From: Aquicella siphonis
Lineage (GTDB): Bacteria; Pseudomonadota; Gammaproteobacteria; DSM-16500
Direction of reading: 5' to 3'
Length of the DNA stretch: 64,000 nt
NCBI RefSeq assembly: GCF_902459485.1
Contig: NZ_LR699119.1
Span: 744,001 to 808,000 of the forward strand
Part shown: positions 33,505-43,135 of the stretch, in pieces
Layout of the letters: each line of letters begins with the position of its first letter
Numbering within the stretch: the stretch's first letter is position 1
The notes under the pieces: model-generated
What the model was told of the DNA's origin: nothing
Databases searched by the model: none
The model's input: only the letters and a program-made list of their open reading frames with translations
Position numbers and translations under genes: made by a program

Positions 33505-35130
33505 TCACGATTTCCAGCCTGCAATGTGTCTAAAAAGAAATCCGGCGCCATATAACACTGCGCCAGTCAACAGCAGGCACAGGATGCGCACGACGGTGGG
33601 CGCCGATGCGGCATCATACAATAATGCTTTCGCTGCCGCGAAGCCCAGTACAAACAAGGCTGATTTCGCCATGATTTTATCCTTGCGTGCGAAAGCAATG
33701 CCGATAACGAGAAGGGCGTAGAACAGCCAGGATGTGGAAACAGCCAGAGAGCCATGGTCTGTGGTCAGCTGATATAATCCTGTAACAGCCAGTAAATGAG
33801 CACAGCCCAGAATCGCGTAACCAAACTCGTCTTTTTTCACTATCTGTTCATGTTGACGAAGGAGCAGCAACCAGATGCTTGCGAATGCGGCCATGGAAAC
33901 CGTCAGCCAGGAAGTCTGGTAATCCGCGATAAGATGATAAATCATTCTATCGTATTCAACACCCAGTATGATGAATAAAGCGATTAAAGGGAAAACGCTG
34001 GTTTCTTTGGCTGACGTTAAAAAATAGGCTGGCAGATAGGCAAAAACGATTACGATGAATGCAAACAGCCAGGGTCTGAGATCTGAAGGTATGATCTCGA
34101 TATAGACGGAATGAAAGAGTGCCAATGTGATAAATGCGATAATCATGCTTTGGCTGTTCATGACACGGCCAGGAAAGAGTTTTTTTGCCGATAAATACAG
34201 TCCTAATAAAACTGCTGTGAACGCGAGCGATATCCAGGGGGCGGCATCTGGATAAACGCGGTTGATGAAATAATACTCCAGCGCGTAAAACAACAGCAGT
34301 ACCGGGAAAAAGCCCCAGGATTCGTTTTGAGTCAGCGGTGTCCTGGAATAATAGGTATAAAGAAATGTTCCAAATGAAAAAACAAGAAAATGCAAAAGCA
34401 GAATGACGGCAATCAATATATCCATGCCCAGATCAAACCCGACTACGCCGTTGACCAGAATGGCCAGATACGCTGCCAGAATGACAAATACCCGCGAGCG
34501 GACCCAGATTGAAATGGTGGCAAAAGTAAGAGAGCAAAAAACAAAATAATAGAGTGAAAAAATGGATACGGCGTCAAGTTCCAGTAAAACAGGCGCAATA
34601 TAAGCTCCGATAGCTGAAATAATGGCGTAAACATCATGCCTGATGCGTAGATAGAAAACGATACAAAGTGCGGAAACCAGACTGGTCGAAGCTATCGCCG
34701 CAGGAAAATTGATCAGATGATAATACTGATAAGCACCGAACACTGAAAGATATAATACGATTACACCTGCTGCCGGCAGCAATCCGGCATATGCCTTGTC
34801 TGTTCTCAATAACGCAAGCCCGGTCATGATCAGGGTGAGGCCGAATATGACTGCGATGGCAATTTGACGCGGGGGCGTCAGCCATCCCGAGTCAACCGCT
34901 AATTTAATAATAAAACCGGCGGCCAGTATAAAACAAATGATGGCGGTCACACCCAGCCAGTTGCCGGATTTGGCCGTTTCGGTGGGAACTTCTGGTTTGG
35001 CTTCGGGTTTTGGCTTTGGTTCGCCATGGTGCTCGGGAATGGAGCTGGGGAGTTTGATATCAAGATGAGCTTCAATTCTGGCGAGGCGACGTTCCAGCTC
35101 GCTCAATCGTGCATCCATGTTGTCACTCAT
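33505..35130 (-). CDS. DUF2339 family multi-pass membrane protein
   Basis: A 541-residue inner-membrane protein. The N-terminus is a short coiled coil (ARLSELERRLARIEAHLD) followed by a Pro/Lys/Glu linker. From residue about 58 there are about 14 closely spaced transmembrane helices, beginning with NWLGVTAIICFILAAGFI, the DUF2339 hallmark (the family's NWxG entry). Homologues are usually 600-900 residues, so this one is on the short side. GGAGG precedes the ATG. Function of the family is unknown; roles in envelope biology have been guessed. Confidence 0.85.
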   Translation of the reverse strand: MSDNMDARLSELERRLARIEAHLDIKLPSSIPEHHGEPKPKPEAKPEVPTETAKSGNWLGVTAIICFILAAGFIIKLAVDSGWLTPPRQIAIAVIFGLTLIMTGLALLRTDKAYAGLLPAAGVIVLYLSVFGAYQYYHLINFPAAIASTSLVSALCIVFYLRIRHDVYAIISAIGAYIAPVLLELDAVSIFSLYYFVFCSLTFATISIWVRSRVFVILAAYLAILVNGVVGFDLGMDILIAVILLLHFLVFSFGTFLYTYYSRTPLTQNESWGFFPVLLLFYALEYYFINRVYPDAAPWISLAFTAVLLGLYLSAKKLFPGRVMNSQSMIIAFITLALFHSVYIEIIPSDLRPWLFAFIVIVFAYLPAYFLTSAKETSVFPLIALFIILGVEYDRMIYHLIADYQTSWLTVSMAAFASIWLLLLRQHEQIVKKDEFGYAILGCAHLLAVTGLYQLTTDHGSLAVSTSWLFYALLVIGIAFARKDKIMAKSALFVLGFAAAKALLYDAASAPTVVRILCLLLTGAVLYGAGFLFRHIAGWKS

Positions 35131-35419
35131 TAGGTGTGCCTCCAGGCGATAATCACGTAATGCTCTTATATAGAATAGTATAACCGGGGTTATATATATC
35201 GGAAAGATCAGAAAAATTTCTTAACGTCGTGATGGATACGGTAATTATACCGTATTGATAAGATTTGACAGTTTGATTAACGTGATGAAGTGATCCAGCT
35301 CTGTTGCCTTCGCAAATGAAGGTTAAGATGCTGAATGGACTGCTCACGCAGCCAGCCAGGCTGCTATTCAGATTAAGACCATAAAAACATTAAAATACAA
35401 TGCCATACGAGGAGTGACC

Positions 35420-36571
35420 ATGGAGACAAGAAATCCTGTCCATCAAGATTATTTTGTTATATTGACTGAGTTCAGAAAGAAGGCTGACAGACTAAAATTA
35501 ATTTCTGAATTAACAGGTCTGGTTTTTCTTGACCCTGTCATCATACCAGGCTCAACCGATCCGGTAGAAAGGGAGTTTGTTGCTGAGGCTATCCGGGTCA
35601 ATGGTAAAAATCCGCTTACCAATGAACCCATGACATTGGATGAATTAAACCGCATTGCAACAGACAGCAAAACAAGAGAAGCAGTAGAAACCCTGATTGG
35701 GGAGTTTCTTGTCGAAAATAAAAAGCATCCGGATTATAAAAAAATTGAAGAAGCCATCAAACAAGAAAGATACGTGTTAGTGTCTGATAATCGTGTGCCT
35801 CCGGCGTCTGCGCATCGTCAGCCGGCTGATCCGGACGCGGATGATTTGATTGCTATCACGTCAGCCCAGCATGATCTTCAGGCTGACCGCCAGCAGTCCG
35901 CGCCTGTACACGCGCAGCGGCATCATGCGCGAAACTCTCGTCTATTCCAGCCTGCTCCCCAGGCATTTAATATGGCGCGAAGGAGCAGCGCTGCGAACGG
36001 TATTCACTTGCCTAGGGGGTTCACCATTATTGCTGATCCGGTCATTGTCAGCGGATTAAATCAGCGTACGACTACCCATTTAAATGTCCATAATCTTGGG
36101 TTTGATAATTCCCCGCAATTATTCAACTTCTGCATCAGGAATGCGGATGGGACAGTGGGCGTAGATTTTTTTCGTATCAATACGGACCGAAACATTACAT
36201 TAAACGTGTGGGATGTCGCAGGAATGGAGCGGTTTACCAGTATTCTGGCAGGCTCAGTGAGACGCTCAAATGTGGTTTTATATTTCGGAGACAATGAGAG
36301 TATAACCCGAGGCATTAATATGATCGGAAACAATCCCTTGTCGCGCCATTTCGTTATACGCTATGAGAATGACAGTCACATTGCCGTCGTGCCGTGCGCG
36401 GATGTCAATGCCATGCTCAATTCATCAGAGGTGGTTTGTCATGTTGACGAACAAAATCTTGTAAGAGGTTTTTCCGCTGCCTTATATAATCTCTGCTGTG
36501 ATGCTTTCTCCAATCCCATGATTCCCAGAGAGGCAGAGGTACACAGAATAACAAGAAGTTATGGCTTTTGA
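35420..36571 (+). CDS. U-box plus Rab-like pseudo-GTPase fusion protein
   Basis: A 383-residue protein with two eukaryote-like domains. Residues about 29-98 fit a U-box: ELTGLVFLDPVIIPGS, REFVAEAIRVNGKNPLTNEP, then helix TREAVETLIGEFL. U-boxes bind E2 enzymes and act as ubiquitin ligases. After a low-complexity linker (125-195, Gln/His/Ala/Arg), residues about 198-380 resemble a Rab GTPase: TVGVDFF (245-251), VWDVAGMERFTSI (263-275) and NVVLYFGDNESITRGINMI. The P-loop and NKxD motifs are absent, so GTP binding is doubtful. AGGAG lies just upstream of the ATG at 35420. Most likely a host-directed effector that ubiquitinates partners recognised through the Rab-like part (inference). Confidence 0.78.
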   Translation: METRNPVHQDYFVILTEFRKKADRLKLISELTGLVFLDPVIIPGSTDPVEREFVAEAIRVNGKNPLTNEPMTLDELNRIATDSKTREAVETLIGEFLVENKKHPDYKKIEEAIKQERYVLVSDNRVPPASAHRQPADPDADDLIAITSAQHDLQADRQQSAPVHAQRHHARNSRLFQPAPQAFNMARRSSAANGIHLPRGFTIIADPVIVSGLNQRTTTHLNVHNLGFDNSPQLFNFCIRNADGTVGVDFFRINTDRNITLNVWDVAGMERFTSILAGSVRRSNVVLYFGDNESITRGINMIGNNPLSRHFVIRYENDSHIAVVPCADVNAMLNSSEVVCHVDEQNLVRGFSAALYNLCCDAFSNPMIPREAEVHRITRSYGF

Positions 36572-36623
36572 TGGTTGTTGGTATATGCCTCGCATATCTA
36601 TAGAGGCAAATTCACCCGCGGTC

Positions 36624-36660
36624 AGGCCCGAATGTATTTCAACATTCGGGCTTGTTGCGT
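36624..36660. terminator. Terminator between convergent genes
   Basis: Perfect 10-bp stem GCCCGAATGT (36626-36635) and ACATTCGGGC (36642-36651), loop of six, then TTGTTGCGT. It lies 52 bases after the U-box/Rab gene stop and just before the end of the convergent hydrolase gene. Confidence 0.75.
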
Positions 36661-36661
36661 A

Positions 36662-37852
36662 TTAATTCTCGTATCGTTTGAAAAACTCCAGTTGTTCTTT
36701 CAAAACAAACGGCGCGGCTTGCACGTGGTCTAGCACATCGCTGACATGTTTGATGTATACCATGTCGCTTTTACTCTTTAATTGTTGATAGGCAATTTCA
36801 GCGCCATGATAAGGCACATTATGATCGCCTTTGGTGCCAACCAGCAGCAGGGGAGACGTGGATTTAAAATCATAATGATTGAAGTTGCTGATGAGGTTTT
36901 TAATATTTGGATCAGATCCATTGATCATGGAATCTAAAAATGCTTCCTGAAGCATATGACGCGGATCAGAAGGCAGTGCCTGAAGTATTTCCGATCCTTC
37001 ATGGAGTCCATCGAATAAAAGCGGAACCAGCGTGTTATACGGTGCCTTAAAGATGACATCAAGCCCATTCCAGTAATGGAAGTAAGTTTGCATGGAATAA
37101 AAGAAATACGCCAGATAAAGCGATGCGCGCGGGCCCGGCTGCTGTGTGATGAAGCGCAGTGTTTCATTCCAGTCATAAGGGGCTGAACCGGGTGCTGCCG
37201 CTGTCACAGGAAGCTCTTTGTGATTTTTCAACAGAGCCTCATAGGTCACCATGGTGGTAAAGCCGCCTTCGGAATATCCCGCCAAAAACAGTTTGTCGTT
37301 AATTGGATAATGCAAGACAGCCGCTAATTCTTTTGCTGCGATCAGCATGTCAATGCTGCTGCTGGCCAGGGTTTCCGAATGTACATAAGGGTGAAGAGGC
37401 AAATCGCTATCTCCCAGGCCAAGATAATCCGGCATGACCAGCATGTAGCCGCCGCTGCTGGCAAAAACAGCAGGATAAATATAATTGGTTGCCTTGTTGC
37501 TGGATGGGGCGTCGCTGCGCGCCACTCTGGTGCCGTGGTGAAAACTGACAATGGAAACCTTGTTCATGGGCAACGCTGGCATGGCAACCAAGCCGGAGGC
37601 TCTTGCCGTCATTCCATTCGGTGCAGGAGTTTTGTATTGAATTTTGTATAAATCAAGAGTGTATACAGGCTCCAGCGTATCAAGCGGCGGCATTTTTTGC
37701 AAAGCCAGCCTGGCAGTGTCCGTGGTAAATTCGCCTATATATGTATAGTTCACCAGCCTGCTATGTTGCGCGAATACTGCTGAAACGCTAAGAAAGGTGA
37801 GCAAGCAGAAACAGCTGATCATAATTTGCCTTACGGGAAGTGGCAGCTTCAT
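36662..37852 (-). CDS. Exported alpha/beta hydrolase (secretory lipase-like)
   Basis: A 396-residue secreted serine hydrolase. The signal peptide has a hydrophobic core at about 10-28, ending VFA. Motifs: oxyanion FHHGT, nucleophile elbow AGYSEGGFTT (Ser in GxSxG), Asp in LLVGTKGDHNVPYHGA, and His in DVLDHVQAAP. The overall form (TRASGLVAMP, then FHHGT, then DYLGLGDS) fits the secretory-lipase/prolyl-peptidase-like group. It acts outside the cytoplasm on esters or lipids; substrate unknown. AAGGAA precedes the ATG. Confidence 0.88.
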   Translation of the reverse strand: MKLPLPVRQIMISCFCLLTFLSVSAVFAQHSRLVNYTYIGEFTTDTARLALQKMPPLDTLEPVYTLDLYKIQYKTPAPNGMTARASGLVAMPALPMNKVSIVSFHHGTRVARSDAPSSNKATNYIYPAVFASSGGYMLVMPDYLGLGDSDLPLHPYVHSETLASSSIDMLIAAKELAAVLHYPINDKLFLAGYSEGGFTTMVTYEALLKNHKELPVTAAAPGSAPYDWNETLRFITQQPGPRASLYLAYFFYSMQTYFHYWNGLDVIFKAPYNTLVPLLFDGLHEGSEILQALPSDPRHMLQEAFLDSMINGSDPNIKNLISNFNHYDFKSTSPLLLVGTKGDHNVPYHGAEIAYQQLKSKSDMVYIKHVSDVLDHVQAAPFVLKEQLEFFKRYEN

Positions 37853-37992
37853 GTGATTACATTCCTTGTATTCTAAGAACGTGTGATGATTGCATATTTA
37901 ATGGGGATTATCAACGCAGCAAGATACCCAGCTTGATTATTCGTTTGAAACAGATAACCTTGGATCCTAGACAATACAAGAGGAAGCAGCAC

Positions 37993-39414
37993 ATGAAACC
38001 AGGCAACCGATACCTGTCAGACGGGACATTGAATCCACTGGATATTTTGCTGTCAGACCTGGGATTTAAGCCTTATTTCGATGGTATCCTGTCACTTTCA
38101 GGGTCTGATCCCATTCTTAAATCGCCGCATTACCTAGGCGAGGCCGTCAGTTATGTGCTGGCGCTGGATGCGGTTGGCGCGGCATCAATCTGGAAATACC
38201 GTACAGGAAAGAAAAACAATATCAGCCTGAGTATTTATGATGCGATCCATTACTTGCATCCAACACATTTTATCTGGCAATCAGGATATAAAATTGATCT
38301 GGGAGCGGAGTCAGTCCCCACAAATGGACTATTTCGATGTGCTGATGGGCGCATGATCATGATTGAATCCGGTCCGCCATATAGAAAACTGGAAACAGGG
38401 TATTTAAATTTTTTTAATTGCGGCAACAACAGAAACGCTCTTGGCAAAGTGATTGCTGAATGGGACGCGCTGAAACTTGAAAATGCATTGGCTGATTTGG
38501 GATTGCCGGGGTGTATCGCATATACAAGAAATGAGTGGCTTGATCATGAGCAGGGTAAAATACTGGCGCGAACACCTGTCGTGGAAATTGAAAAAATAGC
38601 GTCAGGCCATCCTGTTGATTTCTCGCATGAGTCCATGTCGCCGCTTTCGGGTATCAAGGTATTGGATTTTACTCATGTGTTGGCAGGGCCGAGAAGTACC
38701 AGAACGCTGGCGGAGTTTGGCGCACATGTTTTGCATATCAGTTCGCCTTATCATAGAGATACGCTTGCTCAAAACTTTGCTGTTGATCATGGAAAACGAT
38801 CGGCTTATCTCGACTTGACCAATTCAAAAGACCTGGAAAAGATGCGCGAGTTATTATCGCAAGCGGATGTATTTGCTAACTCTTACCGCCCTTCCGTGGT
38901 TGAACGATTCGGGCTGACTGCCGCAGAAGCGGCAAAAATGACAAAAAACGGGATTATCTATCTATCGGTCAATGCCTACGGCCATGAAGGGCCGTGGCAA
39001 AAACGTCCCGGGTTTGATCAGAATGGCCAGGTGGCATCAGGTTTTGCTGTTAGAGAAGGAACGCTGAAAAATCCAAAATTTTCCCCGGTATTTTACTTGA
39101 CCGATCTGATTACAGCTTATTTTGCGGCAGCGGGTATGATGTCCGCTCTGTTGAGACGAGCGGTAGAAGGCGGAAGCTATCATGTCAAGGTTTCTCTGGC
39201 CAGAAGTGCCATGTGGGTGCAGGAACTTGGCGTCATAGATCATGAAGCGCTAGGACATGCGCCTGAACAAGATAATTATCCCTATAAATTAATTGTGGAA
39301 GATACACCTTACGGAAAGCTGTCACATTTGTCTTCAGCGATCACATTTTCAGATATGCCGGATATTAAATTATTTCCTGTATCGCCATTCGGTGCGCACG
39401 AGCCCAGATGGTGA
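37993..39414 (+). CDS. Family III CoA-transferase (CaiB/BaiF), two-domain form
   Basis: A 473-residue enzyme of the class III CoA-transferase family. The N-terminal half (about 1-215) looks like the later part of a CaiB unit (ISLSIYDAIHYLHPTHF, GLFRCADGRMIMIE). The C-terminal half begins with the canonical N-terminal motif LSGIKVLDFTHVLAGPRSTR and continues with DVFANSYRPSVVERFGL and VNAYGHEGPW. So the two halves are in permuted order or a shortened first unit is fused to a second. The start at 37993 follows AGAGGAAG; the longer frame upstream overlaps the divergent lipase gene. It moves CoA between carboxylic acids; substrate unknown. Confidence 0.87.
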   Translation: MKPGNRYLSDGTLNPLDILLSDLGFKPYFDGILSLSGSDPILKSPHYLGEAVSYVLALDAVGAASIWKYRTGKKNNISLSIYDAIHYLHPTHFIWQSGYKIDLGAESVPTNGLFRCADGRMIMIESGPPYRKLETGYLNFFNCGNNRNALGKVIAEWDALKLENALADLGLPGCIAYTRNEWLDHEQGKILARTPVVEIEKIASGHPVDFSHESMSPLSGIKVLDFTHVLAGPRSTRTLAEFGAHVLHISSPYHRDTLAQNFAVDHGKRSAYLDLTNSKDLEKMRELLSQADVFANSYRPSVVERFGLTAAEAAKMTKNGIIYLSVNAYGHEGPWQKRPGFDQNGQVASGFAVREGTLKNPKFSPVFYLTDLITAYFAAAGMMSALLRRAVEGGSYHVKVSLARSAMWVQELGVIDHEALGHAPEQDNYPYKLIVEDTPYGKLSHLSSAITFSDMPDIKLFPVSPFGAHEPRW

Positions 39415-39467
39415 TAACATTATTGTGATAGTTGAGCATGACATGTCTTGAAACAGGAACCATACTC

Positions 39468-39893
39468 ATGACTATTCCCCAATGGACATTGCTTGGTTTT
39501 GCCGTTTGGACTTTACTGGTTCTTATATCCACCATAGGAATCACGCGCTGGTATTTGATTTTATGTGGTCAAAACCAGCCTAGAGAATTTCGCGCTGATG
39601 AGCCGCATGGCAGTCCCCGCTATCGCCGCGCCATGCGGGCGCATGTTAATTGCGTGGAAAACCTGCCTGTGTATGGCTCCATAATATTCATCATTACTTT
39701 GTTGAAACTGGATAATGCGTTACTTGATGTCCTGGCAGTCACTTTTATGACCGCGAGAATCTGTCAGACCATTACCCATGTGGCTTTTACCGATACAAAC
39801 CGCATGGTCTTGATCAGATTTGCGTTCTTCTTTACTCAGTTGATTATCATGTTCTGGATGGCTGTATGGGCAGTTTGTGTTGCGAGCGCTTGA
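39468..39893 (+). CDS. MAPEG family membrane protein
   Basis: A 141-residue membrane protein with four transmembrane helices, of the eicosanoid and glutathione metabolism (MAPEG) family. The signature RAHVNCVENLPVYGSIIF (RAxxNxxEN) sits at the start of the second helix. Family members conjugate or reduce lipid hydroperoxides and electrophiles with glutathione. ATG 39468 is chosen for the AGGAA nine bases upstream. It lies 53 bp after the CoA-transferase gene on the same strand, a possible operon. Confidence 0.87.
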   Translation: MTIPQWTLLGFAVWTLLVLISTIGITRWYLILCGQNQPREFRADEPHGSPRYRRAMRAHVNCVENLPVYGSIIFIITLLKLDNALLDVLAVTFMTARICQTITHVAFTDTNRMVLIRFAFFFTQLIIMFWMAVWAVCVASA

Positions 39894-39898
39894 GGAAA

Positions 39899-40519
39899 TC
39901 ATTCAGGCTTTTCCAGATGCAGGGTATACGCAATACTGTTTCCAAAGCGGGATTTTTCCCGAAATCCTATGGTTTTTGCCAGGTCAAGAACGGTTTTTCG
40001 GCGCTGGAAATGCGGATCGAAAATAATTTCAGTGACCGAGAGTATCCCGCCCGGTTTGAGTGCATGGAATATTTCCTTTAGTGCTGCCAAGCGGTTGGGA
40101 ATTTCTCCCAAAACAGTCACTAATACCGCCCGGTCAAATCTGTTTATATCGAGTTTTCCTTCGCCAAGTCCGGCATGCAGGTATTGAATATTGCTGATGC
40201 CGGCATTTTTTGCTTTTTGCTGCACTCGTTGCAGCATGCCGGTTTGAATATCCATGGCGACGACTTCTTTCACAAGCCTGGAGGCGGGAATGCTGATTCT
40301 GCCAGGTCCGCAGCCTGCATCCAGAAGTGTCATGTCCGGCTTCAAATTCAAGCATTCAATAATGACAGCGGCGCGATTCACTTTGGTGAAGGGATTGTCC
40401 ATTTCAACCATCCAGCTTAACCATGTTGGGCAAGGAAGCGCGTGACGACGGGACAGCAAACGCCAGATGATGGAAGTAAATATTACCAGAGCGATGACAA
40501 CCGCAAGAATTTTTAACAT
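39899..40519 (-). CDS. Class I SAM-dependent methyltransferase, membrane-anchored
   Basis: A 206-residue methyltransferase with an N-terminal transmembrane helix (LKILAVVIALVIFTSIIW). The Rossmann core has motif I LLDAGCGPGRISIPA, then VVAMDIQTGML, and a conserved ALKPGGILSVTE. It acts on the cytoplasmic face of the membrane; the substrate could be a lipid or quinone but is unknown. GTG at 40525 is an alternative start. It is convergent with the MAPEG gene, five bases apart. Confidence 0.88.
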   Translation of the reverse strand: MLKILAVVIALVIFTSIIWRLLSRRHALPCPTWLSWMVEMDNPFTKVNRAAVIIECLNLKPDMTLLDAGCGPGRISIPASRLVKEVVAMDIQTGMLQRVQQKAKNAGISNIQYLHAGLGEGKLDINRFDRAVLVTVLGEIPNRLAALKEIFHALKPGGILSVTEIIFDPHFQRRKTVLDLAKTIGFREKSRFGNSIAYTLHLEKPE

Positions 40520-40606
40520 GGCCACATCTCAAATTAACGGATTTTCAAGCATTGTCGAGACATGAGGGAAGGCAATGACATGCACTTCCATCATGACAGC
40601 CTTTGG

Positions 40607-41665
40607 TTATTTGAATCCTTTGGCCAATTCCACAAATTGTTCCAAATCACACACCGTACCGCCGCAAGCCGGAATAGGGACGGGTGAGCCATTATATGTG
40701 ATTTTTACCGTATAATGATTTGGGCCGCTTGCGTAAAGCGAGAAATTAAGATTGGATGCATAAGGCGGTGACGTGTTTAAAGGCGCGCCCATATAACTGA
40801 GAGCACTGGCAATCGTGGTGTCATGCGCAGATAATAAAACATATTTTAGTCTGGAAGTTTCCTGGCTGCCTTTTTGAAGATAATTCGCGATGTTCGTCAT
40901 AAGTTGTGTGCTATACACGGCTGCTACCTGCGGCGGTCGTTCTGCTGCCGCAAAGACCCAGTCGCTGGCGTTGATAATGGTTTCAATATCCCTGGCGCTT
41001 AACCCTGGGGGCATCGGAGCCTTATGGACTTGATGAATATATAAAGTGTCACCGACCATTATCAGGTCATTCAGGGACTTGATGTTGACGCCGGTCAGCC
41101 GGCTCCATGTCGCGAATTTGGGCTGCAGTTCATTATTTTTTTGCTGCCATTCCCTGGTTGAGTATACATAACGCTGCATTAATTTGGTGCGTTCACTATT
41201 GTCTATGTTTTTTATAATGACATCGTCATATTGAGAAGGTGCGGAAAAAACGGGGATGGGCTGAAAGGCGTGGGGAAGGGCCGGTTTCGCCGGTTCCGAG
41301 GTATCAGGCCCGGTTCCGGGAGGATAAAGGCCCATCAAGAGCGATTCCGCGCTCATCAAGGTGCGGTCGTAATTTGTGGAGCGGACATACAAGGTGCCCG
41401 CCGCATAATGTTCAGGCAAAAGGTGTGTCTGTTCTACATATCTTTTGCGAAACCTAACACCCATTTCATATTCCTGCCGCATGCCTTCGGCGGTTAATTG
41501 ACCCAGGCCTTCCTTCCATTGGAAGTTAACTGCGGGCAGCAATCCTATCGGTGTTCTGTCGCCGTGGCGGATGATATCAACCGCAAAAACAAGCCTGTCA
41601 GCCGCGAACAAGAGGGAAGGGGTACACAGCAAAAATACGAGAGCCAATCGTAACTTGTTGTTCAT
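40607..41665 (-). CDS. Histidine acid phosphatase
   Basis: A 352-residue exported phosphatase of the histidine-acid branch. Signal peptide of about 21 residues ending LLFA. Catalytic motif DIIRHGDRTPIGLLP (RHGxRxP, residues about 32-46) and the proton-donor HD in LLSAHDTTIASAL. Two cysteines near the C-terminus probably form a disulfide. Legionella secretes a major acid phosphatase of this type. It hydrolyses phosphomonoesters in the periplasm or outside. AAGGAT precedes the ATG. Confidence 0.93.
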   Translation of the reverse strand: MNNKLRLALVFLLCTPSLLFAADRLVFAVDIIRHGDRTPIGLLPAVNFQWKEGLGQLTAEGMRQEYEMGVRFRKRYVEQTHLLPEHYAAGTLYVRSTNYDRTLMSAESLLMGLYPPGTGPDTSEPAKPALPHAFQPIPVFSAPSQYDDVIIKNIDNSERTKLMQRYVYSTREWQQKNNELQPKFATWSRLTGVNIKSLNDLIMVGDTLYIHQVHKAPMPPGLSARDIETIINASDWVFAAAERPPQVAAVYSTQLMTNIANYLQKGSQETSRLKYVLLSAHDTTIASALSYMGAPLNTSPPYASNLNFSLYASGPNHYTVKITYNGSPVPIPACGGTVCDLEQFVELAKGFK

Positions 41666-41837
41666 ATGTTAGAATCCTTCATGAATAAATAAATTGTTGT
41701 CCGTCTTCATTTCAGAGGGTGAGCCGCCTGCTTTTATAATCCATCTTCAAGCGATAAGCAATTATTCGATTTTTATGTTGATTGACATTATATAGCTGCT
41801 GATTAACAATTAATTCTTCATGATAAGGATATCGGGT

Positions 41838-42671
41838 ATGAATCATATTATCGTCGGCAAAGAAAATTCTGTTGATATCACAATTTATTACAAGGATTGG
41901 GGCGCGGGACAGCCTGTTGTTTTCAGTCATGGCTGGCCATTGACAGCAGATGCCTGGGAGGATCAAATGCTTTTTCTGGCTTCCCATGGATACCGTTGCA
42001 TTGCGCATGACCGCCGTGGTCATGGACGTTCTAGTCAGCCCTGGACCGGGAATAACATGGATACTTATGCTGACGATCTGGCCATGCTTGTCAAGACACT
42101 GGAACTGAGGAATGTCGTTCACGTCGGCCATTCCACAGGCGGCGGCGAAGTGGCTAGATATATTGGCCGTCACGGCACGAAAAATATGGCTAAAGCGGTT
42201 TTGATTGGCGCCGTACCTCCTCTCATGCTGAAAACCAGCGCTAATCCTGGCGGCCTGCCTATCGAGATTTTTGATGGTATCCGCGCCAACACGCTTGCTG
42301 ATCGTTCACAATTTTTCAAGGATCTGGCTGTGCCATTCTATGGCGCTAACAGACCCGATTCCAAAGTATCTCAAGGCTTGAAAGATTCATTCTGGCTGCA
42401 AGGCATGCAAGGCGGTTTCAAAGGCTTGTTTGACTGCATCAAGGCGTTTTCTGAAACCGATTTTACTGAAGACCTTAAAAAGTTCGATATTCCTACTCTC
42501 GTCATGCATGGTGATGATGATCAAATCGTGCCAATAAGCGCTTCGGCAATGCTGACATCAAAGATAATTAAGGATGCTGTTCTGAAAGTCTATCCGGGCG
42601 CCTCGCATGGCTTGTGTGCTACACACAAAAATCAGGTAAATAACGATTTGCTGGCATTTATCAAGGGATAG
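41838..42671 (+). CDS. Alpha/beta hydrolase, non-heme haloperoxidase-like
   Basis: A 277-residue cytoplasmic alpha/beta hydrolase, the size of the cofactor-free haloperoxidase/arylesterase group. Motifs: [31 protein letters not shown], nucleophile elbow [15 protein letters not shown], Asp in [11 protein letters not shown] and His in [10 protein letters not shown]. All catalytic residues are intact, unlike the exported relative at 14293. Start 41838 chosen for AGGA at good spacing. Probably an esterase with perhydrolase side activity. Confidence 0.92.
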   Translation: MNHIIVGKENSVDITIYYKDWGAGQPVVFSHGWPLTADAWEDQMLFLASHGYRCIAHDRRGHGRSSQPWTGNNMDTYADDLAMLVKTLELRNVVHVGHSTGGGEVARYIGRHGTKNMAKAVLIGAVPPLMLKTSANPGGLPIEIFDGIRANTLADRSQFFKDLAVPFYGANRPDSKVSQGLKDSFWLQGMQGGFKGLFDCIKAFSETDFTEDLKKFDIPTLVMHGDDDQIVPISASAMLTSKIIKDAVLKVYPGASHGLCATHKNQVNNDLLAFIKG

Positions 42672-42747
42672 CCGGTGCGGTGTCAGTCTTCCTATGAAGG
42701 CAGCAGCCATTTTGCCTGGTTGATACCTGTGTGCGCCATGGGCATAT

Positions 42748-43113
42748 ATGAAAACATTCGTGTTGATTGCACTGTTGCTGATTATTCTGCCATGCCAATA
42801 TTACTGGTATATGGCAAGAAAAACCCTGGATGTCTCCCTCAGAAAAATGGACAATGACCTGGCGGGCAGGCAAGATCTGGTTTGTTTGATTGCCATATTG
42901 CTTGGTTATCTGGGTATTTATCTGTTTCCATATAAAATGACTTTGGCGGCTTATCTGTTGGCGGGCACAGGCATAGGAATTTATATTGAAATCGACTACG
43001 TGAAATTTTTGCGGAAAAATAAATTCAACAGTCAGTATTCAAAAAAGGCTGTTCTGTTTTCCGCGCTCACCTGTTTCGCAACTCTTACACTGGGTATGGC
43101 GTTAATGTTATAA
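42748..43113 (+). CDS. Small membrane protein, unknown
   Basis: A 121-residue protein with about four hydrophobic segments (1-18, 45-62, 65-85, 103-121). No known motif. It lies 76 bp downstream of the haloperoxidase-like gene on the same strand. No strong Shine-Dalgarno. Confidence 0.6.
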   Translation: MKTFVLIALLLIILPCQYYWYMARKTLDVSLRKMDNDLAGRQDLVCLIAILLGYLGIYLFPYKMTLAAYLLAGTGIGIYIEIDYVKFLRKNKFNSQYSKKAVLFSALTCFATLTLGMALML

Positions 43114-43135
43114 GCCGCTCACTTTATATACAGGA

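Noticed and set aside
35153..35347. 64-residue minus-strand frame upstream of the U-box/Rab gene
   Set aside because: No Shine-Dalgarno, no protein-like pattern; the 289-bp gap seems to be only regulatory.
37840..37992. 51 extra N-terminal codons of the CoA-transferase frame
   Set aside because: They overlap the divergent lipase gene and its ribosome binding site region, and a good AGAGGAAG site sits just before the ATG at 37993.
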